Of a DNA stretch of 64,000 nucleotides, positions 47,771-57,181 are shown one piece after another. This DNA comes from Malachius bipustulatus (taxonomy: Eukaryota > Arthropoda > Insecta > Coleoptera > Melyridae), in assembly GCA_910589415.1 (NCBI GenBank), contig OU342637.1, forward strand, positions 29,418,162 to 29,482,161, given 5' to 3'. The translations under genes were made by a program, and so were the position numbers. Numbering within the stretch: position 1 is the stretch's first letter; every line of letters begins with the position of its first letter. A model generated the notes under the pieces. It saw nothing but the letters and a program-made list of their open reading frames with translations, ran no database searches and was not told where the DNA came from.

Positions 47771-48271
47771 GACGACTTCGAGCTGAGATGGACCGAGTTG
47801 CTGCTTGGTTGGCTGATAAGCCGACGACTTCGAGCTGAGATGGACCGAGTTGCTGCTTGGTTGGCTGATAAGCCGACGACTTCGAGCTGAGATGGACCGA
47901 GTTGCTGCTAGGTTGGCTGATAAGCCGACGACTCCGAGCTGAGCTGGACCGAGTTGCTGCTAGGTTGGCTGATAAGCCGACGACTCCGAGCTGAGCTGGA
48001 CCGAGTTGCTGCTAGGTTGGCTGATAAGCCGACGACTCCGAGCTGAGATGGACCGAGTTGCTGCTTGGTTGGCTGATAAGCCGACGACTCCGAGCTGAGC
48101 TGGACCGAGTTGCTGCTAGGTTGGCTGATAAGCCGACGACTCCGAGCTGAGCTGGACCGAGTTGCTGCTAGGTTGGCTGATAAGCCGACGACTCCGAGCT
48201 GAGCTGGACCGAGTTTGCTGCTAGGTTGGCTGATAAGCCGACGACTTCGAGCTGAGCTGGACCGAGTTTGC
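47771..48271 (+). repeat. Minisatellite 2, 52-bp unit, about 9.5 copies
   Basis: The unit starts GACGACTTCGAGCTGAGATG and ends GGTTGGCTGATAAGCC; variants include ACTCC for ACTTC and AGCTGG for AGATGG. The last copies carry an extra T (GAGTTTGCTG). The period is not a multiple of three. Confidence 0.92.
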
Positions 48272-48574
48272 TACCAGAGCTGGAATGATTGGGTTTGCTT
48301 TTATGATAACTAGGAGGCTGTGATTTCGAGCGGGTGTCGTTCGATTTTGCTGCAAGGGTAGCTGGGAAACGTCGAGTTTGACCTCTGATGGAAGTACGAT
48401 GAATGGAAAGGGAAGTAGATGACTGAGTGAAACAGATGAGATTGGTATAATTAATTGAGCATTTGCTTCAGCCATTCTGCAAACCAGTCTGCGGGTTCAC
48501 CTGCCAGACTCTAGAGGACCCTGGGTCTTTCCATTGTAGGATTCGAGGACGAATCCTGGTCAGGATGGACGAGT

Positions 48575-48802
48575 TGTTAGGATTCACTCAGATCGGAATG
48601 CAGACAGAAGGAATGTATAATGGGAATGGTGCGCAAGCTGGTGAAATACGGGTGTGTAGAGGAACTTGGGATAGTAACAGAGATACGAGTTAGTGGTTGT
48701 ATAACCGTCGTAGAGTCAATATATGAATGTTAATAATATACTTCTTCGTGATTATTGTTATTGTATAATTATTATTGAACTGAATAAATAATGTTCCTAA
48801 TA
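48575..48802 (+). repeat. LTR, right copy
   Basis: Same as 43410-43637; followed by ATAC of the target-site duplication. Confidence 0.9.
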
Positions 48803-48806
48803 ATAC

Positions 48807-49716
48807 ACTAAAAGAGATCGAAAGATATCCTGCTGAATCTCCCCCAGTAACGAAAGCTGGGGAGCTTTCGTTCTAGGTACTTGAAGACAAGGACCCTCTA
48901 CTTTTTTCAATGCAGTGAAGATAAAAAATTGATAGGTTTTAGAAAGTATCTAAAAGTTTATAGGGAATAAAAAATTATATGTAATATAATTAGGAGTCAG
49001 AAAACGATTTTTCAATTAAGTATCTTGATGCTTCAAAGATATAACTCTAGAGTTACTGAAAATTAACAAACAACAAAGTAGTCAAAAATGACTCTCAGGT
49101 AAATAGCTTTTTTATCCTACCCCATAAGAAATTTGAACTTTCTCGACTGCATGCCCCCGGAGAAAGTGCCACTTTTCCTGCCTAGGCGGTAAAATTATTT
49201 TTATATTTTCACGCTAGAGGGCCACCCAATTGCAATTGAATTGCTATTTCCAGAGGGAACCAATAGCAAGCAAGCTAACTGTATGTCAATCTGTCAATGT
49301 CAATAGACCAGCAAGACTCAGCAAATTAAAAAAATTTCAACACCAATTTGGCAGAGTCTTCTGTTAGCACACCGATTGAATCTACAAACACAAAAATATC
49401 AGAAAATAAAGTAGACTTAGGGGAAACAACTTCGACTACTAATACTAATAGTGAATTACTGATGTCAAATTTATCCAAACAAGGAATTTCGTTTAATAAT
49501 AATAATTGTAATATTCAAAATCCAACGTTCACTATTAATGTTATCCATAAATAAATAAATAAATTACTGATTGTAATTTAACTAATCTACGCTTACTGAT
49601 AGTAATGTATTAAGCAAACATATGTAGGTATTCAATAAATTTTCTTTCAAAACAAATTTTTTTCAAAAAAAAAAATTATTATTATTGTATAGGATAAAAA
49701 ATTATGTGTAAACCAT
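48807..49716. other. Noncoding spacer
   Basis: No gene seen; the frame at 49348-49554 is Asn/Thr-rich, low in complexity and unrecognised. A CCTAGGCGGTAAA block near 49180 resembles the ends of the hairpin at 49717-49816. Confidence 0.4.
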
Positions 49717-49816
49717 GGCGGTAAAGTGTCTTTTCAGGCCTCAAGAAGTGGCCAGCCTCGGCTGCGCCTCGCCTGGCCATATCTTCTTGAGGCCTGAAAA
49801 GTGCCACTTTACCGCC
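49717..49816. repeat. Strong 100-bp hairpin
   Basis: GGCGGTAAAGTG...CTTTTCAGGCCTCAAGAA on the left arm (49717-49754) pairs with TTCTTGAGGCCTGAAAAG...CACTTTACCGCC on the right (49774-49816), with small bulges, around a GC-rich loop of about 20 bases (GCCTCGGCTGCGCCTCGCC). It may be a short fold-back element or the fused ends of a TIR transposon. Confidence 0.75.
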
Positions 49817-49985
49817 TAGGTATACAATATACTATTATAGTATGGTCCATTGTGAAACAAAAATCGGCTCGTTAAGTATAATTATTCCAACCCAAAGGTC
49901 CAAGAAACAAATAACCAATCAAATTTTCACAAAATGTACATCTTAAAAAGAAGCTGATGAGCATATAACTGGATACACGTACATA

Positions 49986-50809
49986 CAGGGTGGCCCAGCG
50001 AAAACGTACCGGGCCTAATAACTTGAAAACTGAAGATATACGCGAAAAAGGCCGAAACAGGTCGATTTTTTTATCGAGGGGGACATATTTTCGTGACAAA
50101 TTTTACTACCCAAGTTCACCCCCTTGGGCAGGGGTAGCTACCCCTTTGCTTATCATCATAGGGAATAGCTATTGAGTGATACATCATTTGAAAGCTAATT
50201 GAATTATCTTTACAACGATATCCAAATTTTGGGTTTCGCTTACATACAGGCTGGCCCAACGAAAACATTTTTTTTGGGCCACCCTGTATGTAAGTGAAAC
50301 CCAAAATGTTAGATATCGTTGTAAAGAGAATTCAAGTATCTTTCAAATGATGTATCACTCAATAGCTGTTCCCTATGATGATAAGCAAAGGGGTAGTTAC
50401 CCCTGCCAAGGGGGTGAATTTGGGTGGTTAAATTTGTCACGAAAATATGCCTACTTTGATAACAAAATCGACCTGTCTCGGCGTTTTTCGCGTACATCTT
50501 CAGTTTCCAAGTTATTAAGGCGAGTTGCGTTTTCGTGGAGCCACCCTGTATGTGAGCGAAACCCAAAATTTTGGATATCGTTGTAAAGAGAATTCGAGTG
50601 ACTTTCAAATGATGTATCACCAGATATCTGCTCCCTATGATGATAAGCAAAGGGGTAGCTACCCCTGCCAAGGGGATGAACTTGGGTAGTTAAATTTGTC
50701 ACGAAAATATGTCCCCCTCGTTAACAAAATCGACCTGTTTCGGCGTTTTTCGCGTACATCTTCAGTTTTCAAGTTATTAGGCCCGGTACGTTTTCGCTGG
50801 GCCACCCTG
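49986..50809. mobile_element. MITE, CAGGGTGGCCCAGCG family
   Basis: Ends CAGGGTGGCCCAGCGAAAAC and its inverse at 50790-50809, flanked by TA. It has a repeated mirrored internal structure with several CAGG(G/C)TGGCCCA-type internal ends (about 50245, 50270 and 50540), so it is a concatenate of partial copies. It is a relative of 13442-14128. Confidence 0.8.
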
Positions 50810-50997
50810 TATATACAGTGTCGCACATAAAGTACTCATTATATGGGAAATTTTTTTCCTTCTTGGTTTAATACCAAAGGCGATCGATAAAAAATATTGG
50901 TGCGGCAATACAGGTTTTCACATTTACCGGGGCGACTACAACAATAGTGCGACTACGAAGGCTTTAATAGTGTCTTAATTCTTATCAATAATAATGA

Positions 50998-51406
50998 TGT
51001 TTGGGGTTCTTATCACAAGCGCAATTATATTTTACGACCTGTCTAAGACGCCGGCGGTAGGGTACAGAAAACAGCTTTAGTTCCTGTAATTCCCAATAAA
51101 CGCGGATTAATGAATAGTGGCGGTGTAGCGATAAATGCGGGTAAAATAATTATATATTGATAAGGATAAGAAGTAATTAGGAAAAACAAGCGGGTACTTA
51201 CAGTTTGGATAACGATAGCGAGCGTGCGGATAGTGCGGAGCGCGGAGCGATATTTTTGCGTGCGACCGTCTCGAAGTATTAATCTTGAATCTCTCTTCAC
51301 CTGTAGGTTCTTCCTTCAGGGGTGCGGGGCGAGTATCGATGCGTCGTAGTGCACTCTGCCGTCCGGACCACAGGCGGGTGTAGGAACGGGAAATGAGGAC
51401 GGAACA
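50998..51406 (-). repeat. BEL 3' LTR
   Basis: 409 bp. In the sense of the element it starts TGTTCCGTCC and ends CCCCAAACA. It is uninterrupted, unlike its partner. Confidence 0.92.
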
Positions 51407-51425
51407 TTACCGCCCACCAAAATTA
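51407..51425 (-). other. Polypurine-like tract of the BEL element
   Basis: On the - strand GGTGGGCGGTAA sits directly before the 3' LTR, where plus-strand DNA synthesis would be primed. It is G-rich but not a pure purine run. Confidence 0.5.
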
Positions 51426-51611
51426 CAATGTAATTTTCCGAAAAAAAGTGAAGCGAATTTGCGAATTTGAAAAAAGACTATTAAAATAAAGATTTACTTT
51501 GCAGCACTTGCGTAGCGAATAATAAGCGAAGAATGCGAATTAAATGTGAATTTCCTAAAACTTACAGCAGTTGCGATATTTACAAATTATAAATTGATAA
51601 GAGACTGCTCA

Positions 51612-54600
51612 TTACTGACAGGGTAATGGGCAGAGCTTGACTAAGGGTCTTCGTAGAACCTTGTCGGCGAGTTTATGTTTCTGCGGAAGTAGATCAGGAT
51701 GCTTGGCTTCCATAGACAAAGGGGAATGAACCAAACGACCACCTGCTCGAAATATCCTGTCAGCATCAATGAAAGGCGATAATTTCTGTAAATATTTTGG
51801 GCACAACTGTCCCTTGCGTATCTGAGCAGTTTCAGATTTGAAATATGAGGACTGAACGTCCTTGACCATGACCATTAAGGCTTGGTGTAAATCAGCATCA
51901 GTTAAAATGAGTGACTTTCGATCGTGTCCTCGAGCGTTCTGGACAAATCGAAACCAATATGCCAGGATGCGTTGTATTTTTAGTAGCGAAGAATGTTGAA
52001 GAAGTAAATGATCTACAATAGAAGTACTTACTTCTGCGACTAAAGAGACGACCTTGCCCTCAGGCAGAGAGTCAGCGGAGACAGCGGAAACGAGAAGATC
52101 GTCAGGCCACATGGATGGCGGTTCTTTAAGCCAAGGAGGCCCCGCCCACCAACGGGAACATGACAACAACAGCTCTTGCGAAAGACCTCGAGAAGCGGGA
52201 TCAGCGGGATTGTCAGCTGACCTGACATGGCGCCAAGAGGCGTCGCAGAATGCGGGCAGTTGACACTCGACGAAAGATTGCGGTCTAAGACACCGATTTA
52301 TCTTTACGTGAGACAGCTGCGATAAAGAGGCCTTATAGTTCTGCCATTGAGAACATATTTCAGCCGGCGGTAATTCATCCCAGCCCAATGCCAAAGACCA
52401 TAGGCGCTGGATGAGATGTTTAGCGAAGAATGTTAAAGGTGACAGAAACCCCAGAGGATCATAGATACGGGTAACTTCCGATAAAATAGATCTCTTGGAG
52501 CACTGTGTGTGGACGGCGTTGATATGAAAGGTGAAAACGTCCGGATTGGACTGCCACTGGAGGCCAAGAATTTTAAAAATCATTTCTGCGTCTGGATCAA
52601 AATTAGACGAACTGGTCTGACGATGATCCTCAGGAATACCATCCAACACAGCTGCGTGATTAGACGCCCACTTACGGAGCTCAAAGCCACCTGAACTCAA
52701 TAACTGGACAATCTCGTCCCTAAGTTTTATGGCGGAAGCGATGTCATCGGCACCCAATGCCAAATCATCCACGTAAAGACTATTATTAATGGCACGAGAG
52801 GCTAGCGGGAATTGATTTTGACCTTCTTTTGCTAATTGTAGCAACCAGCGAATCGCCAAGTAAGGACTACTTGACACCCCATAGGTGACGGTATTCAAGG
52901 AATAAGTCTCGACGGGATCCTGCGGCGAAAATCTCCAGCGAATCATTTGAAATACGCGATGAGGCGGAGAGACTAAAATTTGTCTATACATTTGGCGGAT
53001 GTCGCATGTAAAAACATAGTTGTACAAGCGAAAGCGTAAGAGTTTAACTGAAATATCTGATTGAAGCTTGCTTCCAGTGAGCAAACATGCGTTCAATGAA
53101 GTTCCGTTTTCGGCGTTGGCAGACGCGTCGAAAACTACGCGTATCTTTGCGGTGCTGCCTTCTGTTTTCAGAACGCAGTGATGCGGGATAAAATAGCAGT
53201 TATCAGGCGGCGGTGGAGTAGAAAGCTTAGTCATGTGACCAGCATCTAAGTAGTCGCGCATAAAGTTGTGATAAAGATCACGTACCGAAGGTTGCTTCGA
53301 TAGTCGACGTTCAAGTGCCAATAATCGGCGATCGGCCATTTTGAGTGACCCAGGAAACGACGGCGGCGACGACTTAGACTCCTTAAAGGGGAGACAGACT
53401 CCGAAACGACCAGAGGGCGCACGGTACTGCGTATTTGTGAAATGATCCTCCGCCTGTTTATCTTCAGGCGACAGGATTGAGCGATTGGGGATGTCCTCCA
53501 ACTTCCAGAATTCTCTCAACGTGTCATTAAGACAAGATTCGGTCGAGACAAAAAAAGAATGCACCTTATGCGTTGTGCTGGAAGAAGTGGGACCTAAAAG
53601 TATCCAACCAAAGATTGTGTTCATAGCAGCAGGTCTCGTACCATCGCCAGATATGACACCCTCTTTGACTATGCGGGAAAAGACTTCAGCCCCGAGGAGC
53701 ATATCCACGGGACCGGGAGAATGCCACAAGGGATCAGCGAGTTTCAAGTTTTCGAAACAATGAATATTTGAAAGCGGACTAGTCGGTAACTCCGAGCAGA
53801 TAGAGGGTAACACCATGGCAGCGACACCCAAATTGGTAGAAGATCCATCCGGACGGATTGAACAATTTACATATCCGTGCGCAGAGGAGATAGCGGAATG
53901 ACCCACTCCAGTTGTGGACGATGAAGATGGAATGAGTTCAAGAGCGAGACGCTTACGACATCTTTCTGTCATGAAGCTAGTTTGACTGCCCGAATCACAG
54001 AGGGCTCGAACAGATTGGTAATTTCCCCACTTATCACGGACCTGGAACCGCACCGTGGCCAGTAATATCGATTGAGGAGTACCTAAAGCTTCGCCAATGG
54101 AAGACATGGCAAGTGGTGGCGAAGAATGCGGATTAAAAGAACTTGTTGCGGAAGACTCATTTGGAGTTTGAACTTCTTTGTTAGAAATTCTGTCGTCATT
54201 TTCCTTAAAGAAATGCAGTAGAGTGTGGTGCTTACTTGAGCAATGTCTGCATGTGGATGTAGAGCGACAAGAGGAGAACGAATGCACCGAACTCAGGCAG
54301 TTCGTGCATAGGTTAGCGGATTTGACAAATGTAAATCTATTATGAGGAGATAATCCTAAAAATGCGGTACACCTTTGAAGTGTGTGCGACTTGGAGCGAC
54401 AATGCGAACAATAAATAAAATGAGCGGCGTTGGGAGACTCGCGAGTGGTAGACACCATCATCACGTGAGGACTACGTCTGTCCTCAGTGCGCCAGTTCAC
54501 CTTCCCTTTATTGGAATGTGATGGCTGTTGCTTGAAAGAAGATGTGGCTGGAGAACTCAAGGCATGTGTCTCCAGTGCTCGACACTGATTGGTCAAAAAA

Positions 54601-55493
54601 GTAAAAAGATCCTCATAAAGAGGGAAGTCTTCTTGCGCGAATTTCAATTCAAATCGCTTGCGAGTCGAGTCATCGGTCTTCTGAAGAAGCCAATTTAGCA
54701 TAGTGAAATTCCACAAATCAACTTGCGGGAATTTCTGGAGCGCGGCGGTATTCTCGGTAAAAGAATTGAGAAGATCTCTCATGGAGTGCGTTGAGTCTGG
54801 ACGACACTTGGGCGCATTAGCAATAGCATTCCAATAATAGGTAGCTAAGATTCTGTCATTCTGATAGCGATCAATCAAAGTACGATAAGCGATGACATAA
54901 TTTTCTTCGGTTAAAGGCAAGTGACGAACGAGATCCAGAGGTTCCTTTGACAGCGTAGAAATTAGATATTGGAATTTATCTATTGAGGATAAATCGGAAT
55001 TATTATGGATAAGCGAGTTAAAAATGTCATAGAAAGAATGCCATAATTTGAGGTCTCCATCAAAACGGGGAAGATCAATTTTAGGAAGACGCACATTGCA
55101 TCGAGTTCCACCCACTGACTCTAGCGACCCATTCGAACCTCGCCCATCTGGCAAGACAGCGTCAGGTTTCCCAACCAAGGAGTCAGAATCTTTAACCTTA
55201 GGTTCTGATTGCGATAGACGTAACTGAATACCTTTAATTCCAAAATATACCCCATCAATTTGAGCGATTTGATCGCAGAACAATTTCCACTGATCTGATG
55301 TTTCATCAACTAGCGTGTCTGTAATGACTAAATGAAACCCCCTGTATAGACTTTCTGCTGAGTCTAAAGCTGCGAGAAATTTAAATTTTTCGACAACAGA
55401 TGTACCTGCATTCGAACCTAAATCTAAAATCGACTGTAGCCTAGACAACATAATTTTGCCGGTAGACAAAGCCTTTTCCATTGTGAGAGACAT
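51612..55493 (-). CDS. BEL/Pao gag-pol polyprotein, internally deleted but open
   Basis: 1293 codons from ATG 55493 to the stop at 51612. Domains in order: gag (DUF1759-like block LPKIDLPRFDGDLKLWHSFY from residue 136), zinc-knuckle cysteines (CSHCRSKSHTLQRC onward, about 360-430), aspartic protease (ALCDSGSQTSF, catalytic D about 500), reverse transcriptase with PHHCVLKTEG, VVFDASA and the catalytic YVDD at 907-910, and a Pao-type region (IYDPLGFLSPLTF). RNase H starts FCDAS at about 1086 but jumps straight to WRHVRSADNPADPASRG, so its core is missing in frame. The frame ends soon after the start of an integrase zinc-binding-like segment (KHPDLLPQKHKLADKVL); the integrase catalytic core is absent. 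It is expected to yield gag, protease and RT at most. Autonomous movement looks impossible. Confidence 0.92.
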   Translation of the reverse strand: MSLTMEKALSTGKIMLSRLQSILDLGSNAGTSVVEKFKFLAALDSAESLYRGFHLVITDTLVDETSDQWKLFCDQIAQIDGVYFGIKGIQLRLSQSEPKVKDSDSLVGKPDAVLPDGRGSNGSLESVGGTRCNVRLPKIDLPRFDGDLKLWHSFYDIFNSLIHNNSDLSSIDKFQYLISTLSKEPLDLVRHLPLTEENYVIAYRTLIDRYQNDRILATYYWNAIANAPKCRPDSTHSMRDLLNSFTENTAALQKFPQVDLWNFTMLNWLLQKTDDSTRKRFELKFAQEDFPLYEDLFTFLTNQCRALETHALSSPATSSFKQQPSHSNKGKVNWRTEDRRSPHVMMVSTTRESPNAAHFIYCSHCRSKSHTLQRCTAFLGLSPHNRFTFVKSANLCTNCLSSVHSFSSCRSTSTCRHCSSKHHTLLHFFKENDDRISNKEVQTPNESSATSSFNPHSSPPLAMSSIGEALGTPQSILLATVRFQVRDKWGNYQSVRALCDSGSQTSFMTERCRKRLALELIPSSSSTTGVGHSAISSAHGYVNCSIRPDGSSTNLGVAAMVLPSICSELPTSPLSNIHCFENLKLADPLWHSPGPVDMLLGAEVFSRIVKEGVISGDGTRPAAMNTIFGWILLGPTSSSTTHKVHSFFVSTESCLNDTLREFWKLEDIPNRSILSPEDKQAEDHFTNTQYRAPSGRFGVCLPFKESKSSPPSFPGSLKMADRRLLALERRLSKQPSVRDLYHNFMRDYLDAGHMTKLSTPPPPDNCYFIPHHCVLKTEGSTAKIRVVFDASANAENGTSLNACLLTGSKLQSDISVKLLRFRLYNYVFTCDIRQMYRQILVSPPHRVFQMIRWRFSPQDPVETYSLNTVTYGVSSSPYLAIRWLLQLAKEGQNQFPLASRAINNSLYVDDLALGADDIASAIKLRDEIVQLLSSGGFELRKWASNHAAVLDGIPEDHRQTSSSNFDPDAEMIFKILGLQWQSNPDVFTFHINAVHTQCSKRSILSEVTRIYDPLGFLSPLTFFAKHLIQRLWSLALGWDELPPAEICSQWQNYKASLSQLSHVKINRCLRPQSFVECQLPAFCDASWRHVRSADNPADPASRGLSQELLLSCSRWWAGPPWLKEPPSMWPDDLLVSAVSADSLPEGKVVSLVAEVSTSIVDHLLLQHSSLLKIQRILAYWFRFVQNARGHDRKSLILTDADLHQALMVMVKDVQSSYFKSETAQIRKGQLCPKYLQKLSPFIDADRIFRAGGRLVHSPLSMEAKHPDLLPQKHKLADKVLRRPLVKLCPLPCQ

Positions 55494-56246
55494 AGCGAAT
55501 TAGCGAATTAATAAAAGTTAAATTTTCTCAATTGAAAATGCGAGTAAAGAAGGATGATGCGTGAATAATAGAATTATTCTTCTCTGAACTTATAGGTATA
55601 TAAGTATATACCTACCGACACCAACACCAACTCAGCTTGAAAATAATCAATAATTTCCAAACCAGTATACCACCTCGACGTAATATTTCCGGAGACCGGG
55701 ATTAGTAAAATTGTTAAAAGTTGCCTGCACGTGCAAGGTGCAAACACAGTAGCGAGAGAGAATAAAACGTAGTGGTGTGAGGTGAGACGAGGACGGGTTT
55801 TTATTACCCCAAGGCAGACTACACTTTTCAAGCAAGGGGTGTGGGTACAAAATATTCACCAAATATTTTTCAGCAATACGTATAGGTACCTAATTAATTA
55901 AGAGCGATCGAATAGTTATTACATGCGGTAATTATTTTCTAGAATGCAATATTCTAAACACAATTACAATTAAAGAACGATGAAATTTACAAATTTGTAG
56001 CAAGTTAACAAATGCTGTAATTTCGCGATGAAGTTATTTAATTAATAACTTCGTGACTTCGAAAAAATGAAAAAACAAGTATCTATAGCTTATTTTTGCG
56101 AATAACAAGTGCGGAAAGTAAATAATCAATGCAAAGTAACTTATTGCATTGAAATTTCGACAAAGTGAAATGCGAATGATTTTTTTTGAAATGTGATTAA
56201 TTGATCTGATTTCAATTAATGACTTAAATCCGGCTCGAAGGACCAA
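55494..56246 (-). other. BEL 5' leader with primer-binding site
   Basis: About 750 bases between the 5' LTR and the gag start, AT-rich and without a long frame. The primer-binding site TTGGTCCTTCGAGCCGGA lies at 56229-56246 on the - strand, directly after the LTR. Confidence 0.75.
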
Positions 56247-57176
56247 TGTTTGGGGTTCTTATCACAAGCGCAATTATATTTTACGACCTGTCTAAGACGC
56301 CGGCGGTAGGGTACAGAAAACAGCTTTAGTTCCTGTAATTCCCAATAAACGCGGATTAATGAATAGTGGCGGTTGTACGGTTTAGGTACACAAAGAACGA
56401 ATAATGAACTGTATAAATTAATAGACACACATTAAATTAATCTTTTAATGCAAAACTAGTAATTTTACACAATGCTGTAGAACAACCAATCAATTTAAAG
56501 GTAATTTCTAATTATGTAGACGATTATAATATGATTAAACGATTTAGTAAGATGAATAATTTGAATTAAGTCGGAGTAGGTATGTAGGTATTTATTTAGT
56601 CTGACGAACGAACGATACGAAATAATACGAATATTAGAGACAGCAGGACTTCTGTCCTGGTCAACGAACGAAAAGCGAATCTTGCTTTGCACACCTGACG
56701 CAGGCAAGCAGGGGTTACATTTTTACTTTTTCCCTATTCCACGAAGACCACCTAAGAAGTGCATCTCCCGGATCGATATTTAACAGAAACTTCGACATTT
56801 CAGTTCTTCTTCATCCTAAACTGTGTCTACATACACATAGACAGTGTCTACACGATTTAACTAATTTAAAAGCAGCTCAATCTGCAACAGCGGTGTAGCG
56901 ATAAATGCGGGTAAAATAATTATATATTGATAAGGATAAGAAGTAATTAGGAAAAACAAGCGGGTACTTACAGTTTGGATAACGATAGCGAGCGTGCGGA
57001 TAGTGCGGAGCGCGGAGCGATATTTTTGCGTGCGACCGTCTCGAAGTATTAATCTTGAATCTCTCTTCACCTGTAGGTTCTTCCTTCAGGGGTGCGGGGC
57101 GAGTATCGATGCGTCGTAGTGCACTCTGCCGTCCGGACCACAGGCGGGTGTAGGAACGGGAAATGAGGACGGAACA
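56247..57176 (-). repeat. BEL 5' LTR, split by a solo LTR
   Basis: Matches the 3' LTR base for base as far as I can read, at 56247-56373 and 56895-57176. The insertion between (56374-56889) is flanked by GCGGT, at 56369-56373 and 56890-56894. Confidence 0.9.
56374..56889. mobile_element. Solo LTR inserted in the BEL 5' LTR
   Basis: 516 bp starting TGTACGGTTTAGG and ending CTGCAACA (TG...CA), with the 5-bp duplication GCGGT on both sides. It has no internal coding sequence, so it is most simply an LTR left after recombination between the two LTRs of a newly inserted element. Its family is unknown. Confidence 0.85.
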
Positions 57177-57181
57177 AATGA

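Larger units (their letters stand above)
43410..48802 (+). mobile_element. Non-autonomous LTR retrotransposon (LARD-like), 5.4 kb
   Basis: Two 228-bp LTRs (43410-43637 and 48575-48802) that I read as identical, starting TGTTAGGA and ending TCCTAATA, are flanked by the 4-bp direct repeat ATAC (43406-43409 and 48803-48806). The interior of about 4.9 kb has no gag, protease, reverse transcriptase or integrase in any frame. Instead it holds degenerate AAGCATGAA and TGTGGCCTG repeats (about 44390-44450 and 46080-46240) and two minisatellites near the 3' end. Identical LTRs mean a very recent insertion by enzymes supplied in trans. The TSD length fits Ty3/gypsy-type integration, but the family is not proven, and the orientation is assumed. 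Confidence 0.85.
50998..57176 (-). mobile_element. BEL/Pao LTR retrotransposon, internally deleted, young
   Basis: Left LTR 50998-51406 and right LTR 56247-57176 (409 bp each once a nested 516-bp insertion and its 5-bp duplication are removed) begin TGTTTGGGG and end GGACGGAACA on the + strand. They are flanked by the 5-bp TSD AATGA (50993-50997 and 57177-57181). The element is transcribed on the - strand. Next to the right LTR, read on the - strand, is TTGGTCCTTCGAGCCGGA, a plausible primer-binding site. Next to the left LTR is a G-rich GGTGGGCGGTAA, a plausible polypurine-like tract. The LTRs look identical, so the insertion is recent. The gag-pol gene lacks key parts (see its entry). Confidence 0.93.

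Noticed and set aside
47083..48271. CRISPR-like regular repeats
   Set aside because: Units are contiguous with no unique spacers, and the setting is an insect LTR element; they are minisatellites.
49940..49970. CTGATGAGCAT as a hammerhead core
   Set aside because: No matching stem II or GAAA downstream.
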